This document shows, piece after piece, positions 1-6,803 of a stretch of 64,000 nucleotides of DNA. Origin of the DNA: Chloroflexota bacterium (lineage in GTDB: Bacteria > Chloroflexota > Anaerolineae > Anaerolineales > UBA11579); assembly GCA_013112575.1 (NCBI GenBank), contig JABFGG010000001.1, positions 558,001 through 622,000 on the forward strand, written 5' to 3'. The notes beneath the pieces are model-generated. The model saw nothing but the letters and a program-made list of their open reading frames with translations. It searched no databases and was not told where the DNA came from. Each line of letters opens with the position of its first letter. Position 1 is the first letter of the stretch. The translations under genes were made by a program, and so were the position numbers.

Positions 1-156
1 GAATACGCCTCGCATCGAACCTGCCAATAAATCATTGATCGCAAGACCAAACACAAAAGGCTGGGCAACGATAAGGATATTCTCGACCAGCAATAAACCG
101 AAAGTGCCAAGTATCTTGAGGCGAAAACGTTTGAAGATTTTTTTGAGTGAAAACAT
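1..156 (-). CDS. ABC transporter six-transmembrane domain protein (N-terminal part, truncated by window edge)
   Basis: Read on the minus strand from an ATG at 154-156, the frame stays open to the window edge (52 codons). It starts MFSLKKIFKRFRLKIL and continues into a hydrophobic segment and then QPFVFGLAIND. A short basic N-terminus followed by a first membrane helix and a QP(L/F)xxGxxINDLL motif is what the N-terminus of ABC exporter six-TM domains looks like, so I read it as the membrane part of such a transporter. It lies 22 bp downstream of the TetR gene on the same strand, so the two probably share a transcript and the repressor may control the exporter. No strong ribosome site is visible. 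The nucleotide-binding part, if any, is outside the window. Confidence 0.5.
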   Translation of the reverse strand, partial: MFSLKKIFKRFRLKILGTFGLLLVENILIVAQPFVFGLAINDLLAGSMRGVF

Positions 157-178
157 TATTAATTGTTAGTGTGGAATA

Positions 179-727
179 TTAGGATTTAGGTCCCAGCCCT
201 GACAAAAGGGTCCTATAAACAAGCTTGGGCGCATCACGCGTGGCAATATACCCATCAGAGGCGGAGGACCAGGCCGAATAGATCAGGGCTTCAATCGTGG
301 CCACGGCCCAGGCAGTCGGGACATCAGGGGCAATGACCCCATCGGTTTTTAACTCCTCGAAGAAAGCCCCCCAATCTTGCTGGTTCCGGTCTTCAAAGGA
401 TCGCACTTCAGGGTCATCTTCAAAACTGCGTTCGGATAAAAGGAAGTTATAGCGGTCGCCAAGCGGAATGATCTCTTCAAGAAGTGCCAGGAGCATATCC
501 TTAGCAGATAGGTCTTTTGCCATGACAGGTGCTAAGGCTGCATCCATTTGCTTGTATGAAGCGATGGTCAATTCGCGGATCAAGTCATCGCGGGAGGGAA
601 AATGACGGTAAAGGGTAGCGCGGCCAACCCCGGCAGTTTCAGCTACTTCACCCATGTATGCACCAGGGTTTTTGGAAAGTACCTCAGTGGCGGCGTCCAA
701 TAGAATTTCGCGTGTATCTTTTTTCAT
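179..727 (-). CDS. TetR/AcrR family transcriptional repressor
   Basis: This 182-aa protein has the usual length and plan of a TetR repressor. An N-terminal helix-turn-helix spans about residues 8-50 (AAxEVLSKN, then VGRATLYRHFPSRDDL, the classic recognition-helix signature), followed by an all-helical ligand and dimer domain of the TetR C-terminal type. The ATG at 727 is preceded by AAGGAT seven bases upstream. A perfect 34-bp palindrome lies 23 bp upstream of the start and is the obvious autoregulatory operator. The downstream gene on the same strand looks like an ABC exporter membrane domain, which fits a drug- or metabolite-responsive repressor, but the ligand cannot be read from sequence. 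Confidence 0.9.
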   Translation of the reverse strand: MKKDTREILLDAATEVLSKNPGAYMGEVAETAGVGRATLYRHFPSRDDLIRELTIASYKQMDAALAPVMAKDLSAKDMLLALLEEIIPLGDRYNFLLSERSFEDDPEVRSFEDRNQQDWGAFFEELKTDGVIAPDVPTAWAVATIEALIYSAWSSASDGYIATRDAPKLVYRTLLSGLGPKS

Positions 728-749
728 TGGTCATCCTTTACAGAATCAA

Positions 750-783
750 GTCTCGAATGAGACAATATTGTCTCATTCGAGAC
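750..783. promoter_or_regulatory. 34-bp perfect palindrome, probable TetR operator
   Basis: The half-site GTCTCGAATGAGACAAT (750-766) is followed by its exact reverse complement (767-783). Each half itself contains the shorter dyad GTCTC-N4-GAGAC, so the site looks like two overlapping operators, as expected when two TetR dimers bind side by side. It sits just upstream of the TetR gene that starts at 727 on the minus strand and is about 100 bp upstream of the plus-strand TetR gene at 886. Confidence 0.85.
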
Positions 784-849
784 ATTTATACCTCCTATGG
801 GCCTAGTTGTCAAGAGATTTACAAAGATCACAGATATCCTTATTATCCC

Positions 850-878
850 TTGACAACTTACTAACTAGTAAGTAAAAT
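850..878 (+). promoter_or_regulatory. Promoter with embedded TetR dyad operator, leaderless start
   Basis: TTGACA (850-855) and TAAAAT (873-878) are spaced by exactly 17 bp. The spacer is filled by the dyad ACTTACTA-AC-TAGTAAGT (856-873). The ATG of the downstream TetR gene begins at 886, only seven bases after the -10 box and with no ribosome site between, so the transcript probably starts at or next to the ATG. A near-identical dyad precedes the next gene (1482-1499). Repressor binding here would block RNA polymerase directly. Confidence 0.8.
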
Positions 879-885
879 CACTTCC

Positions 886-1464
886 ATGACAGCAGAACCT
901 ACTACCCGCCTCAAGATCATGGAATTGGCTCAAGATCTCTTGCGCGATAAAGGCTATAACGGCTTTAGCTATAAGCACATCGCCGAGGAACTGGACGTCA
1001 AGAATGCCGCCATCCATTATCACTTCCCCAGCAAGGAAGACCTGGGTGTGGCTGTCATTGCCCGTGAGCGCCGTCGCTTCAAGAAGTGGATTGCTCGCCA
1101 GAGCATCCGCGAGCTAGACGTCTGGGGCCGCCTGGACTGGTTCATGAGCATCTATGAGCATTACTCCAACGGCGGTACGCGCGTTTGTTACCTGGGGGTG
1201 CTGGAGAGCAGCTTTGATGCTATCCCTCCCGAATTGCAGAACGAAGCCAGAGCCTTGAACACTGAGATGTTGGATTGGCTGACGGAGCTCCTGGAGGAAG
1301 GCCGTCAGCAAGGCGAGTTCCAGTTCGAAAGCGACGCAGCCAGCAAAGCCGTGCTTGTAATCAGCGTCGCCCAAGGCTCCTTACAGATCGCCCGTGTCAC
1401 CTCCTCTGACAGCTTCTTTTCTGCTGTTCAACAGGTCAAGCGCGACCTCGGATTTCAAAGCTAA
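886..1464 (+). CDS. TetR/AcrR family transcriptional regulator
   Basis: A 192-aa TetR-type regulator. The N-terminal HTH (residues about 6-55) ends in the typical KNAAIHYHFPSKEDLG recognition segment. The C-terminal half resembles the domain of TetR regulators such as those annotated with TetR_C_16 or AcrR-like folds, with no recognisable ligand motif. The gene is apparently leaderless (see promoter at 850-878). The alpha/beta hydrolase gene starts 52 bp downstream and carries the same ACTTAC...GTAAGT operator, so this regulator probably represses both itself and the hydrolase. This gene pair is divergent from the other TetR gene at 727, whose operator has an unrelated sequence, so the two repressors are expected to be independent. 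Confidence 0.9.
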   Translation: MTAEPTTRLKIMELAQDLLRDKGYNGFSYKHIAEELDVKNAAIHYHFPSKEDLGVAVIARERRRFKKWIARQSIRELDVWGRLDWFMSIYEHYSNGGTRVCYLGVLESSFDAIPPELQNEARALNTEMLDWLTELLEEGRQQGEFQFESDAASKAVLVISVAQGSLQIARVTSSDSFFSAVQQVKRDLGFQS

Positions 1465-1481
1465 AAATTTTTGTCACACGA

Positions 1482-1499
1482 ACTTACTTAGTAGTAAGT
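1482..1499 (+). promoter_or_regulatory. Second TetR operator dyad before the hydrolase gene
   Basis: ACTTACTTAGTAGTAAGT matches the dyad at 856-873 (ACTTACTAACTAGTAAGT) in 16 of 18 positions, and its outer six bases on each side are perfectly symmetrical. It overlaps a plausible promoter (TTGTCA at 1471-1476, TAAGTA at 1495-1500). Unlike the upstream gene, the hydrolase has a good ribosome site (AAGGAG, 1505-1510). The matching pair of sites defines a two-gene regulon of the TetR protein encoded at 886-1464. Confidence 0.75.
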
Positions 1500-1516
1500 A
1501 ACACAAGGAGAATAAG

Positions 1517-2314
1517 ATGACCGAGGAATTACAAAAAGATACCCCACTCACCACCCAGCAGGCTGTTGAACTCTGGTACACCGTACCCAAACGCCAGCCC
1601 ACCGACCGTGAACGCCACGTGCTCGAAACAGCTGATAACTCCACCATCGAATTTGGGGAGGTCAACCTGGCGGTTTCCTCCTGGGGTACTGAAGGCCCCC
1701 TGGTTTTATTGATGCACGGCTGGGGTGGCAATCGCGGCCAGTTAAGCTATTTCGTCAATCCCTTGTTGGCTGCCGGGTATCGCGTGGTGGCCTTCGACGC
1801 TCCTGCCCATGGCGCAACCCCCGGCGAACAAACCAACGGCTTTGAGATGGCCCAGGCCATGTTGCGTGTGATTGAGGAGATCGGCCAACCCTACGCTGTC
1901 ATCGCCCATTCTTTGGGCACCCTAGCCGCTACCGTTGCTTTGCAACAAGGCCTGCAAGTTGAAAAGCTGGTCTATTCTGGGGCCATGCGCCGCTTGTCAG
2001 ATGCCTTAGAGGCTTTTATGCACATGAATACTTTCACCGAGGAAACGAGAGATGCAATTCTGGCAGACGTCCTCACCCGCTTTGGCGATGACGTCTGGGA
2101 GCTCACCTCCCTCGACAAACAGTTGCCCAAATTCGACATCCCCGCCCTCCTGTTCCACGACCGTAAAGATGAGATCACTCCTTATATCAGCAGTGTCGCT
2201 ATTGCGCGTGCTTGGCCCAGCGCCAAACTCATCAGCACGGATGGTCTCGGCCACCGTCGTATTTTGCAGGATGAAGAAGTAATACGACAGGTAGTGGAAT
2301 TTTTAGTAAGTTGA
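1517..2314 (+). CDS. Alpha/beta-fold hydrolase
   Basis: A 265-aa alpha/beta hydrolase with a complete visible catalytic set: oxyanion strand LLMHGWGG (67-71), nucleophile elbow AHSLGT with Ser132, acidic residue in LLFHDRKDEI (Asp213 or Asp216) and His244 in DGLGHRRIL. The fold and the HGWGG motif resemble serine hydrolases of the esterase/haloalkane-dehalogenase superfamily. The substrate is not predictable. It is preceded by AAGGAG at a proper distance and by a copy of the operator of the TetR gene just upstream, so expression is probably induced by a ligand of that regulator, possibly the hydrolase substrate. It converges on the lipoprotein gene at 2334. Confidence 0.88.
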   Translation: MTEELQKDTPLTTQQAVELWYTVPKRQPTDRERHVLETADNSTIEFGEVNLAVSSWGTEGPLVLLMHGWGGNRGQLSYFVNPLLAAGYRVVAFDAPAHGATPGEQTNGFEMAQAMLRVIEEIGQPYAVIAHSLGTLAATVALQQGLQVEKLVYSGAMRRLSDALEAFMHMNTFTEETRDAILADVLTRFGDDVWELTSLDKQLPKFDIPALLFHDRKDEITPYISSVAIARAWPSAKLISTDGLGHRRILQDEEVIRQVVEFLVS

Positions 2315-2333
2315 ATTACTTAAAAAACATGAC

Positions 2334-3158
2334 CTAAGGCTCGTACACCGTGAAGTTATCGAAATAGACATAGGCGCCGGCCTCGACGAAGGTGCCAGCT
2401 ATCAAACCCACTTCGCCACTGGTGAACTCGGTATCCGTGACTTCGGCAACCTCTATGTCGTTTATGAATAAGGTCAAAGTATCGCCAATGCAATCCGCTT
2501 GGATTTTATTTGGAAAGTTGCCCTGCCTGATCACTGGACTTCGCTCATACTCACCGCTATCTAGTAATACCACGAACTCGTCATCTGCCCACTTACCAAT
2601 TATGTAAAAGCCATCAGCAGTATATGTCAGCAGATAAAAATTATCGTCATCCTGGTAACGGCACACGATGCCTGCCTCAGCATCGAACGGCCCACCTAGT
2701 TCTACAACATCAACAAAGATTCGCGAATCTGTGAATTCATCATCAATCACGCTCCATGAGAAGTACTCCGTCTCATTCACAAGTATTCGATAGTTCCCTT
2801 CAGTGTAGTCATTGATGCCATCTGCCCCTTCATAAATAGGCCAACCGCTACTTGAATTAGAAAAGTCATCGAAATAGCTTGCACCAGGCGTCCTTGACGG
2901 CTCAGTAGCGGCCGAATCCGAAGTAGCCGGCTCTTCTGTAGTGACTAGAGGCGTGTAAGTTGGTAGGGCTGTATAGGTTGGATTGGGTGTTAAGGTGGGA
3001 TAAGGCGTATAAGTGGGGTTGGGTGTCAAGGTGGGATAAGGAGTATAGGTCGGCAAAGGGGTGGGCGTCGCTACAAAATTGCTCACCGCGCAGGCCAGCG
3101 ATGTGAGTGAAATGGCAAATATGCCAAGAAGTAATTTCTTCGAGTTCTTTGTTTGCAT
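2334..3158 (-). CDS. Lipoprotein with Thr/Pro repeat linker and LamG/DUF1080-like domain
   Basis: A 274-aa exported lipoprotein. Residues 1-23 form a signal peptide with lipobox SLAC (Cys23). Residues about 30-75 are a linker of imperfect 12-residue repeats (PTYTPYPTLTPN), the wall- or membrane-spacing linker common in Anaerolineae. From about residue 92 there is a jelly-roll-like domain starting DDFSNSSSGWP and ending YFDNFTVYEP, with the concanavalin-like pattern seen in family-16-glycosidase-related and LamG-like domains (intact strands, no catalytic glutamates recognised). A strong AAGGAGG site lies nine bases before the ATG. The ligand, presumably a polysaccharide, is unknown. The repeat region is likely to vary in copy number. 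Confidence 0.8.
   Translation of the reverse strand: MQTKNSKKLLLGIFAISLTSLACAVSNFVATPTPLPTYTPYPTLTPNPTYTPYPTLTPNPTYTALPTYTPLVTTEEPATSDSAATEPSRTPGASYFDDFSNSSSGWPIYEGADGINDYTEGNYRILVNETEYFSWSVIDDEFTDSRIFVDVVELGGPFDAEAGIVCRYQDDDNFYLLTYTADGFYIIGKWADDEFVVLLDSGEYERSPVIRQGNFPNKIQADCIGDTLTLFINDIEVAEVTDTEFTSGEVGLIAGTFVEAGAYVYFDNFTVYEP
2971..3042 (-). repeat. Two tandem 36-bp units inside the lipoprotein linker
   Basis: The units at 2971-3006 and 3007-3042 match at nearly all positions and a third partial copy follows from 3043. They encode 12-residue Thr/Pro/Tyr repeats (PTYTPYPTLTPN). The 36-bp period keeps frame, so slippage would lengthen or shorten the surface linker without breaking the protein. 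Confidence 0.85.
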
Positions 3159-3222
3159 AGTTGATCCTCCTTATGTCAAAATATCAGTATAGCCTTCCCA
3201 CCAAAGATTTAAAGAGTCGAAA

Positions 3223-3900
3223 TCAAAACCCCCGCCGCTGCCCTTCCCATGGTGCTTCTTTGCCTGCCTTGAATTCCTCTACACTCGGCCCCTGCAATTT
3301 ACCCAGACGCCACAAACCATATAGATAGGTGGCGATCAATAAAACAACCAGGAACGGCCAGCCCAACAACAGCCGTATCACACCCAAGGCGTTTACCGCC
3401 TCCCGGTTGAACAGCCACAATTCTATACTCAGCCGCGCCGCAAAGGCCACCGCCCATAGTATCGTCACTTCGTTATAGGCGGGTAGCACCTTGGGGTGCC
3501 AGTACCAGCCCAGGGGCCAACGCCTTGTTGCAAAACTTGTCCATGCCACCAGTGGCCGGTTGACCGCCACCGTGACCACACACAGCACCACCGTCACGCT
3601 TCCTGAGATCAAACCCGGTAAGAAAAAGCCCGCCTCGGAACCACTCAACCGCATGAAAATGGCTGCCAGCACCACACCGCCCAGACCTCCCAAGGCGTAC
3701 ACCAGGCTCGCTTTCTTCACGATGCGATATAGCGCGAACAGTCCTGCCACGATCAATGCTCCCCACAATGCCAGCTCCACCCCAAACAGCGCATTTGCGA
3801 TCAGGAAAATCAGCAGCGGCAAAAAAGAATCAAGCAGCCTTGATCCTCGTCCCGAGAATACGCTGAAGAATTCTTCACGTAGTTCCCTCGCTCTACCCAT
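3223..3900 (-). CDS. DUF3159 family membrane protein
   Basis: A 225-aa polytopic membrane protein with about six hydrophobic segments. Its pattern matches the DUF3159 family known from Actinobacteria and Chloroflexi: an N-terminal basic stretch (MGRARELREEFF), LLDSFLPLLIFLIANALFG, and the conserved RPLVAWTSFA...W region followed by TILWAVAF. The family has no established function. It overlaps the upstream gene by 8 bp (start inside the stop region of the 3893-4225 gene), so the two are translationally coupled. Confidence 0.75.
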   Translation of the reverse strand: MGRARELREEFFSVFSGRGSRLLDSFLPLLIFLIANALFGVELALWGALIVAGLFALYRIVKKASLVYALGGLGGVVLAAIFMRLSGSEAGFFLPGLISGSVTVVLCVVTVAVNRPLVAWTSFATRRWPLGWYWHPKVLPAYNEVTILWAVAFAARLSIELWLFNREAVNALGVIRLLLGWPFLVVLLIATYLYGLWRLGKLQGPSVEEFKAGKEAPWEGQRRGF

Positions 3901-4225
3901 CAGCTCGCTGGCCCATCCAGAATATTTTCCAGTCGCCTTTGCTGGCGTTTATGGCCAGTAAGGTGTACAGGCTGGCTGTGAAGAATCCCAGCACCATCAT
4001 CAACACCACCCAGACGATTGAGCGGGCAATTGATTTCTCCCGGTACACGATCCAACCGGAGAACAGGATGAAGCCAACATACAGGTCAACCAGCGAAACC
4101 ACACCCCAGGGGTTTTGCACCAATTCCGCGCCATCCAGCGCGAAATCTCCCACGGTAAAACCATAGATCAGCACCGCGGACATAGCCACAATCCCAACTA
4201 TCGATACAAACTTAGCTATTTGCAT
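3893..4225 (-). CDS. Small DUF1475-like membrane protein
   Basis: A 110-aa protein with three predicted membrane helices (residues about 5-25, 42-60 and 68-92). The segment WGVVSLVDLYVGFILFSGWIVYRE and the ending LNxxKGDWKIFWMG are characteristic of small DUF1475-type proteins. No enzymatic motif is visible. It overlaps the DUF3159 gene downstream and follows the DUF1295 gene upstream on the same strand after a 75-bp spacer that contains a REP-like hairpin, so the three may form one membrane-protein operon. Confidence 0.7.
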   Translation of the reverse strand: MQIAKFVSIVGIVAMSAVLIYGFTVGDFALDGAELVQNPWGVVSLVDLYVGFILFSGWIVYREKSIARSIVWVVLMMVLGFFTASLYTLLAINASKGDWKIFWMGQRADG

Positions 4226-4240
4226 AATATTCTCTCTACT

Positions 4241-4283
4241 GTAAGGGCGACCGGAAACCTGAACTCAGTTCAGGCGTCGTCCG
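4241..4283. repeat. REP-like hairpin, family A
   Basis: The stretch starts GTAAGGGCGACCGG and contains the arms CCTGAAC and GTTCAGG around a 3-base loop, with outer GGGCGAC/GTCGTCC pairing. A closely similar element with the same CCTGAAC...GTTCAGGCGTCG core lies at 24214-24260, and shorter relatives lie elsewhere in the window. It sits between two same-strand genes. Confidence 0.75.
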
Positions 4284-4300
4284 CAATATTTAATTGCTCT

Positions 4301-5182
4301 CTAACCTTCCGCAGGCGGCCTCAATATCAATACCGAAGTCCGTGCCTTATAGGCTTCATAATCATCCTGCCCTCCCCACTTCTCGTCGGCCCGCGCTTCC
4401 AACATGGGTACCCCACTGATGCGTGTCAGTAATATGATGATGAAGATCGGCGAGATCAGTGTCACCCATTGCCAGCCGCGCAACACAGGCAGCGCAATGA
4501 TCGCCACCCCGATCCACAACACGATCTCCCCAAAATAATTGGGATGCCGCGACCAGGACCACAAGCCGCTCTGGATGAACTTGCCTTCATTTTGTGGATC
4601 GTTTCTAAATACATTCTTCTGGCGGTCGGCGATTACCTCGATCCCAAATCCCACAACCCACACGATCGTGCCAACCAGGGCGTAGATGCCTAACTCCACT
4701 TTGATCTCTGAAGTGATTGCCGCCAGTGCCGCTGCCAACGAGAAGGTCACCCACAGACCTTGCAGTGTCCAGGTCACCAAGAACCGCGGGAAGGAAGTTT
4801 TAAGTTCCCTGAAGCGGCGGTCCTCTCCGGCAGCCCGAATACGCATGAAAAGGAAAGTACCCAGCCGGATGGCCCATATCGCCACCATTACCAGTAACAG
4901 CCAGGCTCTGGCATCTGCGGAGGGGCTGAGGAACACCGCCATCAAAACTACTGTGATATAGGTAATGCTGCCCGTCAGGTCAAAGAATGCTTCCGTTTGG
5001 TTTACGTAGGCATGAATGAAAACGACCCACTGGATAATGAAAGCAACCGCCACACACAAAGCGAAAAGTGGGATGCCGAATGCCTGCACACCTCCCTGGC
5101 TGCCTGCCCACGCTACCCCCGCCGCGATGACTAAAACGATGATGATGGCGATGACCGAGCGTTGTGTCGTATTGTTTTCCAT
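4301..5182 (-). CDS. DUF1295 (steroid 5-alpha-reductase-like) membrane protein
   Basis: A 293-aa integral membrane protein with about seven hydrophobic segments. The C-terminal half carries the signature of the DUF1295/isoprenylcysteine methyltransferase-like group: DRQKNVFRNDPQNEGKFIQSGLWSWSRHPNYFGEI, then a final segment ISGVPMLEARADEKWGGQDDYEAYKARTS. Relatives are 3-oxo-5-alpha-steroid 4-dehydrogenase-like reductases that use NADPH. The bacterial substrate is unknown. The predicted ribosome site is weak. The two downstream genes on the same strand are also small membrane proteins. Confidence 0.85.
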   Translation of the reverse strand: MENNTTQRSVIAIIIVLVIAAGVAWAGSQGGVQAFGIPLFALCVAVAFIIQWVVFIHAYVNQTEAFFDLTGSITYITVVLMAVFLSPSADARAWLLLVMVAIWAIRLGTFLFMRIRAAGEDRRFRELKTSFPRFLVTWTLQGLWVTFSLAAALAAITSEIKVELGIYALVGTIVWVVGFGIEVIADRQKNVFRNDPQNEGKFIQSGLWSWSRHPNYFGEIVLWIGVAIIALPVLRGWQWVTLISPIFIIILLTRISGVPMLEARADEKWGGQDDYEAYKARTSVLILRPPAEG

Positions 5183-5313
5183 AATATTTCCAATGTGTTT
5201 AGATAGAGCGTCTCACTTGGAAATAAGTATACAATCTTTCTTTGAATCCAATCATTGTGCAGAATAAGGGCTGTATTGGCTTACTAAGTCTTCATGCGCA
5301 AAAATATAATCGG

Positions 5314-5340
5314 TGTAGGGGCGAAGCATGCCTCGCAAGA
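5314..5340. repeat. REP-like hairpin, family A (degenerate copy)
   Basis: TGTAGGGGCGAAGCATGCCTCGC has the family head TGTAGGGGCGA and the inner palindrome GAAGCATGCCTC (one mismatch). The same GCGAAGCATGCTTCGC core is perfect at 20984-20999. Confidence 0.6.
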
Positions 5341-5467
5341 ATCAATACGTCTAGCAAAATTCAGATTTGATATCATCTTGGAAAAATAGGATACATACAA
5401 TCTGGAAGCCATTTAGAAAAATTATATGAGAGGGGCAACATCAGAAAGCCATTACTCCTCTTGACCG

Positions 5468-5642
5468 ATGCTCCGAGTGTCCGTGTGGCACATCTTGACT
5501 AAGCAGGAAGCGGACAGACGCTATACTCGAAAGAATGCATAGCCACTTCATGGAGCACTTCTACGACCTGGGAAAAACAAACAGGTCACACAGTGTGATC
5601 TGTTTGGAGGTGGTTAGGGGGGCAGCTAGACCGATAGGATAA
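5468..5642 (+). pseudogene. IS110-like transposase C-terminal remnant (frameshifted)
   Basis: Two overlapping frames together look like the tail of an IS110/IS116-type transposase. The first (5468-5542) reads MLRVSVWHILTKQEADRRYTRK before a stop. The second (5535-5642) reads MHSHFMEHFYDLGKTNR. The pattern L-R-xSVWHILTKxEADR followed by a FxxxFYxLGK segment is typical for that family's C-terminal region. No DEDD catalytic part is present, so it is dead. Identification rests on remembered family patterns and is tentative. Confidence 0.4.
5578..5606. repeat. 29-bp near-perfect inverted repeat
   Basis: The arms CAAACAGGTCACAC and GTGTGATCTGTTTG surround a single central A (5592). Thirteen of fourteen arm positions pair canonically and the remaining pair is G-T. 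It may be a terminator-less hairpin, an operator, or an insertion-sequence end. No T-tract follows. Confidence 0.6.
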
Positions 5643-5729
5643 GGTAATAATCATCCGCTCAGTGAATTACAAAAAATAACTAACTATGGACGGGATAATT
5701 CATTCCAATTCTGCAACTATAGCTACTTG

Positions 5730-6779
5730 CTAACGCCATAATTCAATTGGAGTTTGAAGGCAATAATCACTAGTTTGATCAGAGTATATTTTTTCGAAGT
5801 CTTCAATAGTCAAAGATGTTGCGTCGCTTAGTTTCTTATATTCTTCGACAATGAAAGGACTTAGTCCATCCCCACTTAATCTTGATGCATATTCAGAAAT
5901 TGTGTTTTCATAAGTTGATGACTGTACAACTACAGAGAGTTTTTCAGCTTCATTTGGACAACCTACATAGTTATTATTCTCTAACTTGTTTTGAAAAACA
6001 TACTCGATCAAAGTATTTTGTTCTTGATACAGTAGGATTAAACTGAAAGGTTCCCAATTGTCTGGTATTTGTGTATCGTTTGGGAACGGCAGAATATATA
6101 TCTCTTTTGGAGGCCCGTGCATTTCTAATATTTGGGGGAGCTTGAAGTAATCTATATAAGGTAAATCAAATAAGTTTGGATCTTGATCCACCTTAAGCGA
6201 ACCATCCTCATTTATTTGATTTGTTACTGTAGCAATCAAAATAAGTTGCTCTAGGTTCGAAGCCTCAGCATAGAAAGAATAATTGAGAGCAAATGTGAAT
6301 TTTTGCTGAACCAAGGATAGACTTGTACTTCCAGAGTCTCCAAAATTATCATACTTAATCAAAATATCACCTGATATGCTATCAGTTTTTTGCGACCATC
6401 CGAAGGGGGTAAATTTATTTCTGTAATCATTCGAGTCATTTACATCAGGTTGAAACCCTAATAGACAGGGGAAATCACAACCGCCATTATTCCGTAACAA
6501 ATCGAGCAGTTTCTTTTTGCTCTCTTCAGGAACTAAAGTGATTTGTTCAATCACATCTGTAAAAGTTGATGACGCAAGAGGAGTGGCTTGAGCTTCCAGT
6601 GTTTCTATACTTGAATTTTCATCTGGGGTCCCCCCCCCCTCATCCGATGCAGAATTATTTGGAAGAGGTGTAAAAGTTAGTTCTAATAAGTTTCCTTGAG
6701 AACACCCAAGTAAAATGAATACTAGTCCTATTAGTAAAACTAAACCATTTTTGTTTGGAGACTTATCCATATTCCTCAT
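5730..6779 (-). CDS. AT-rich lipoprotein downstream of the RHS gene, with internal G10 tract
   Basis: A 349-aa lipoprotein of no recognised family. The signal peptide ends in lipobox ILLGC (about residue 26), followed by a Ser/Thr/Glu-rich linker and a globular part with a CDFPC motif near residue 100 (NNGGCDFPCLLGFQP). A start at the fourth codon (6770), preceded by GAGG, is equally possible. It begins 25 bp after the RHS stop on the same strand and shares the AT-rich composition of the RHS tip, so it may be the matching immunity or partner protein; that is inference. Codons 46-50 contain ten consecutive G residues (6630-6639), where slippage would truncate the protein soon after the signal peptide. 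Confidence 0.7.
   Translation of the reverse strand: MRNMDKSPNKNGLVLLIGLVFILLGCSQGNLLELTFTPLPNNSASDEGGGTPDENSSIETLEAQATPLASSTFTDVIEQITLVPEESKKKLLDLLRNNGGCDFPCLLGFQPDVNDSNDYRNKFTPFGWSQKTDSISGDILIKYDNFGDSGSTSLSLVQQKFTFALNYSFYAEASNLEQLILIATVTNQINEDGSLKVDQDPNLFDLPYIDYFKLPQILEMHGPPKEIYILPFPNDTQIPDNWEPFSLILLYQEQNTLIEYVFQNKLENNNYVGCPNEAEKLSVVVQSSTYENTISEYASRLSGDGLSPFIVEEYKKLSDATSLTIEDFEKIYSDQTSDYCLQTPIELWR
6630..6639 (-). repeat. G10 homopolymer (C10 on plus strand) inside a lipoprotein gene
   Basis: Ten consecutive C on the plus strand encode the Glu-Gly-Gly-Gly stretch of the lipoprotein. Such tracts are classic slipped-strand mutation sites, so the gene may switch on and off. Confidence 0.7.
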
Positions 6780-6803
6780 CTGAGAATGTCCTTTTGATTC
6801 AAT

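Larger units (their letters stand above)
5183..5729. other. 547-bp gap: REP-like hairpin, IS110-like remnant and a 29-bp inverted repeat
   Basis: No intact gene is visible on either strand. The gap holds a family-A hairpin (5314-5340), short in-frame fragments resembling the C-terminus of an IS110-type transposase (5468-5642) and a near-perfect 29-bp inverted repeat (5578-5606). It is AT-rich like the lipoprotein gene and RHS tip that follow. Confidence 0.6.

Noticed and set aside
2951-3075. CRISPR-like tandem repeat
   Set aside because: The 36-bp units are directly adjacent without spacers and encode an in-frame Thr/Pro linker.
4115-4432. Plus-strand frame spanning the end of the DUF1475 gene and the DUF1295 gene
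   Set aside because: It is a shadow of two well-supported minus-strand membrane-protein genes and includes a REP-like hairpin.
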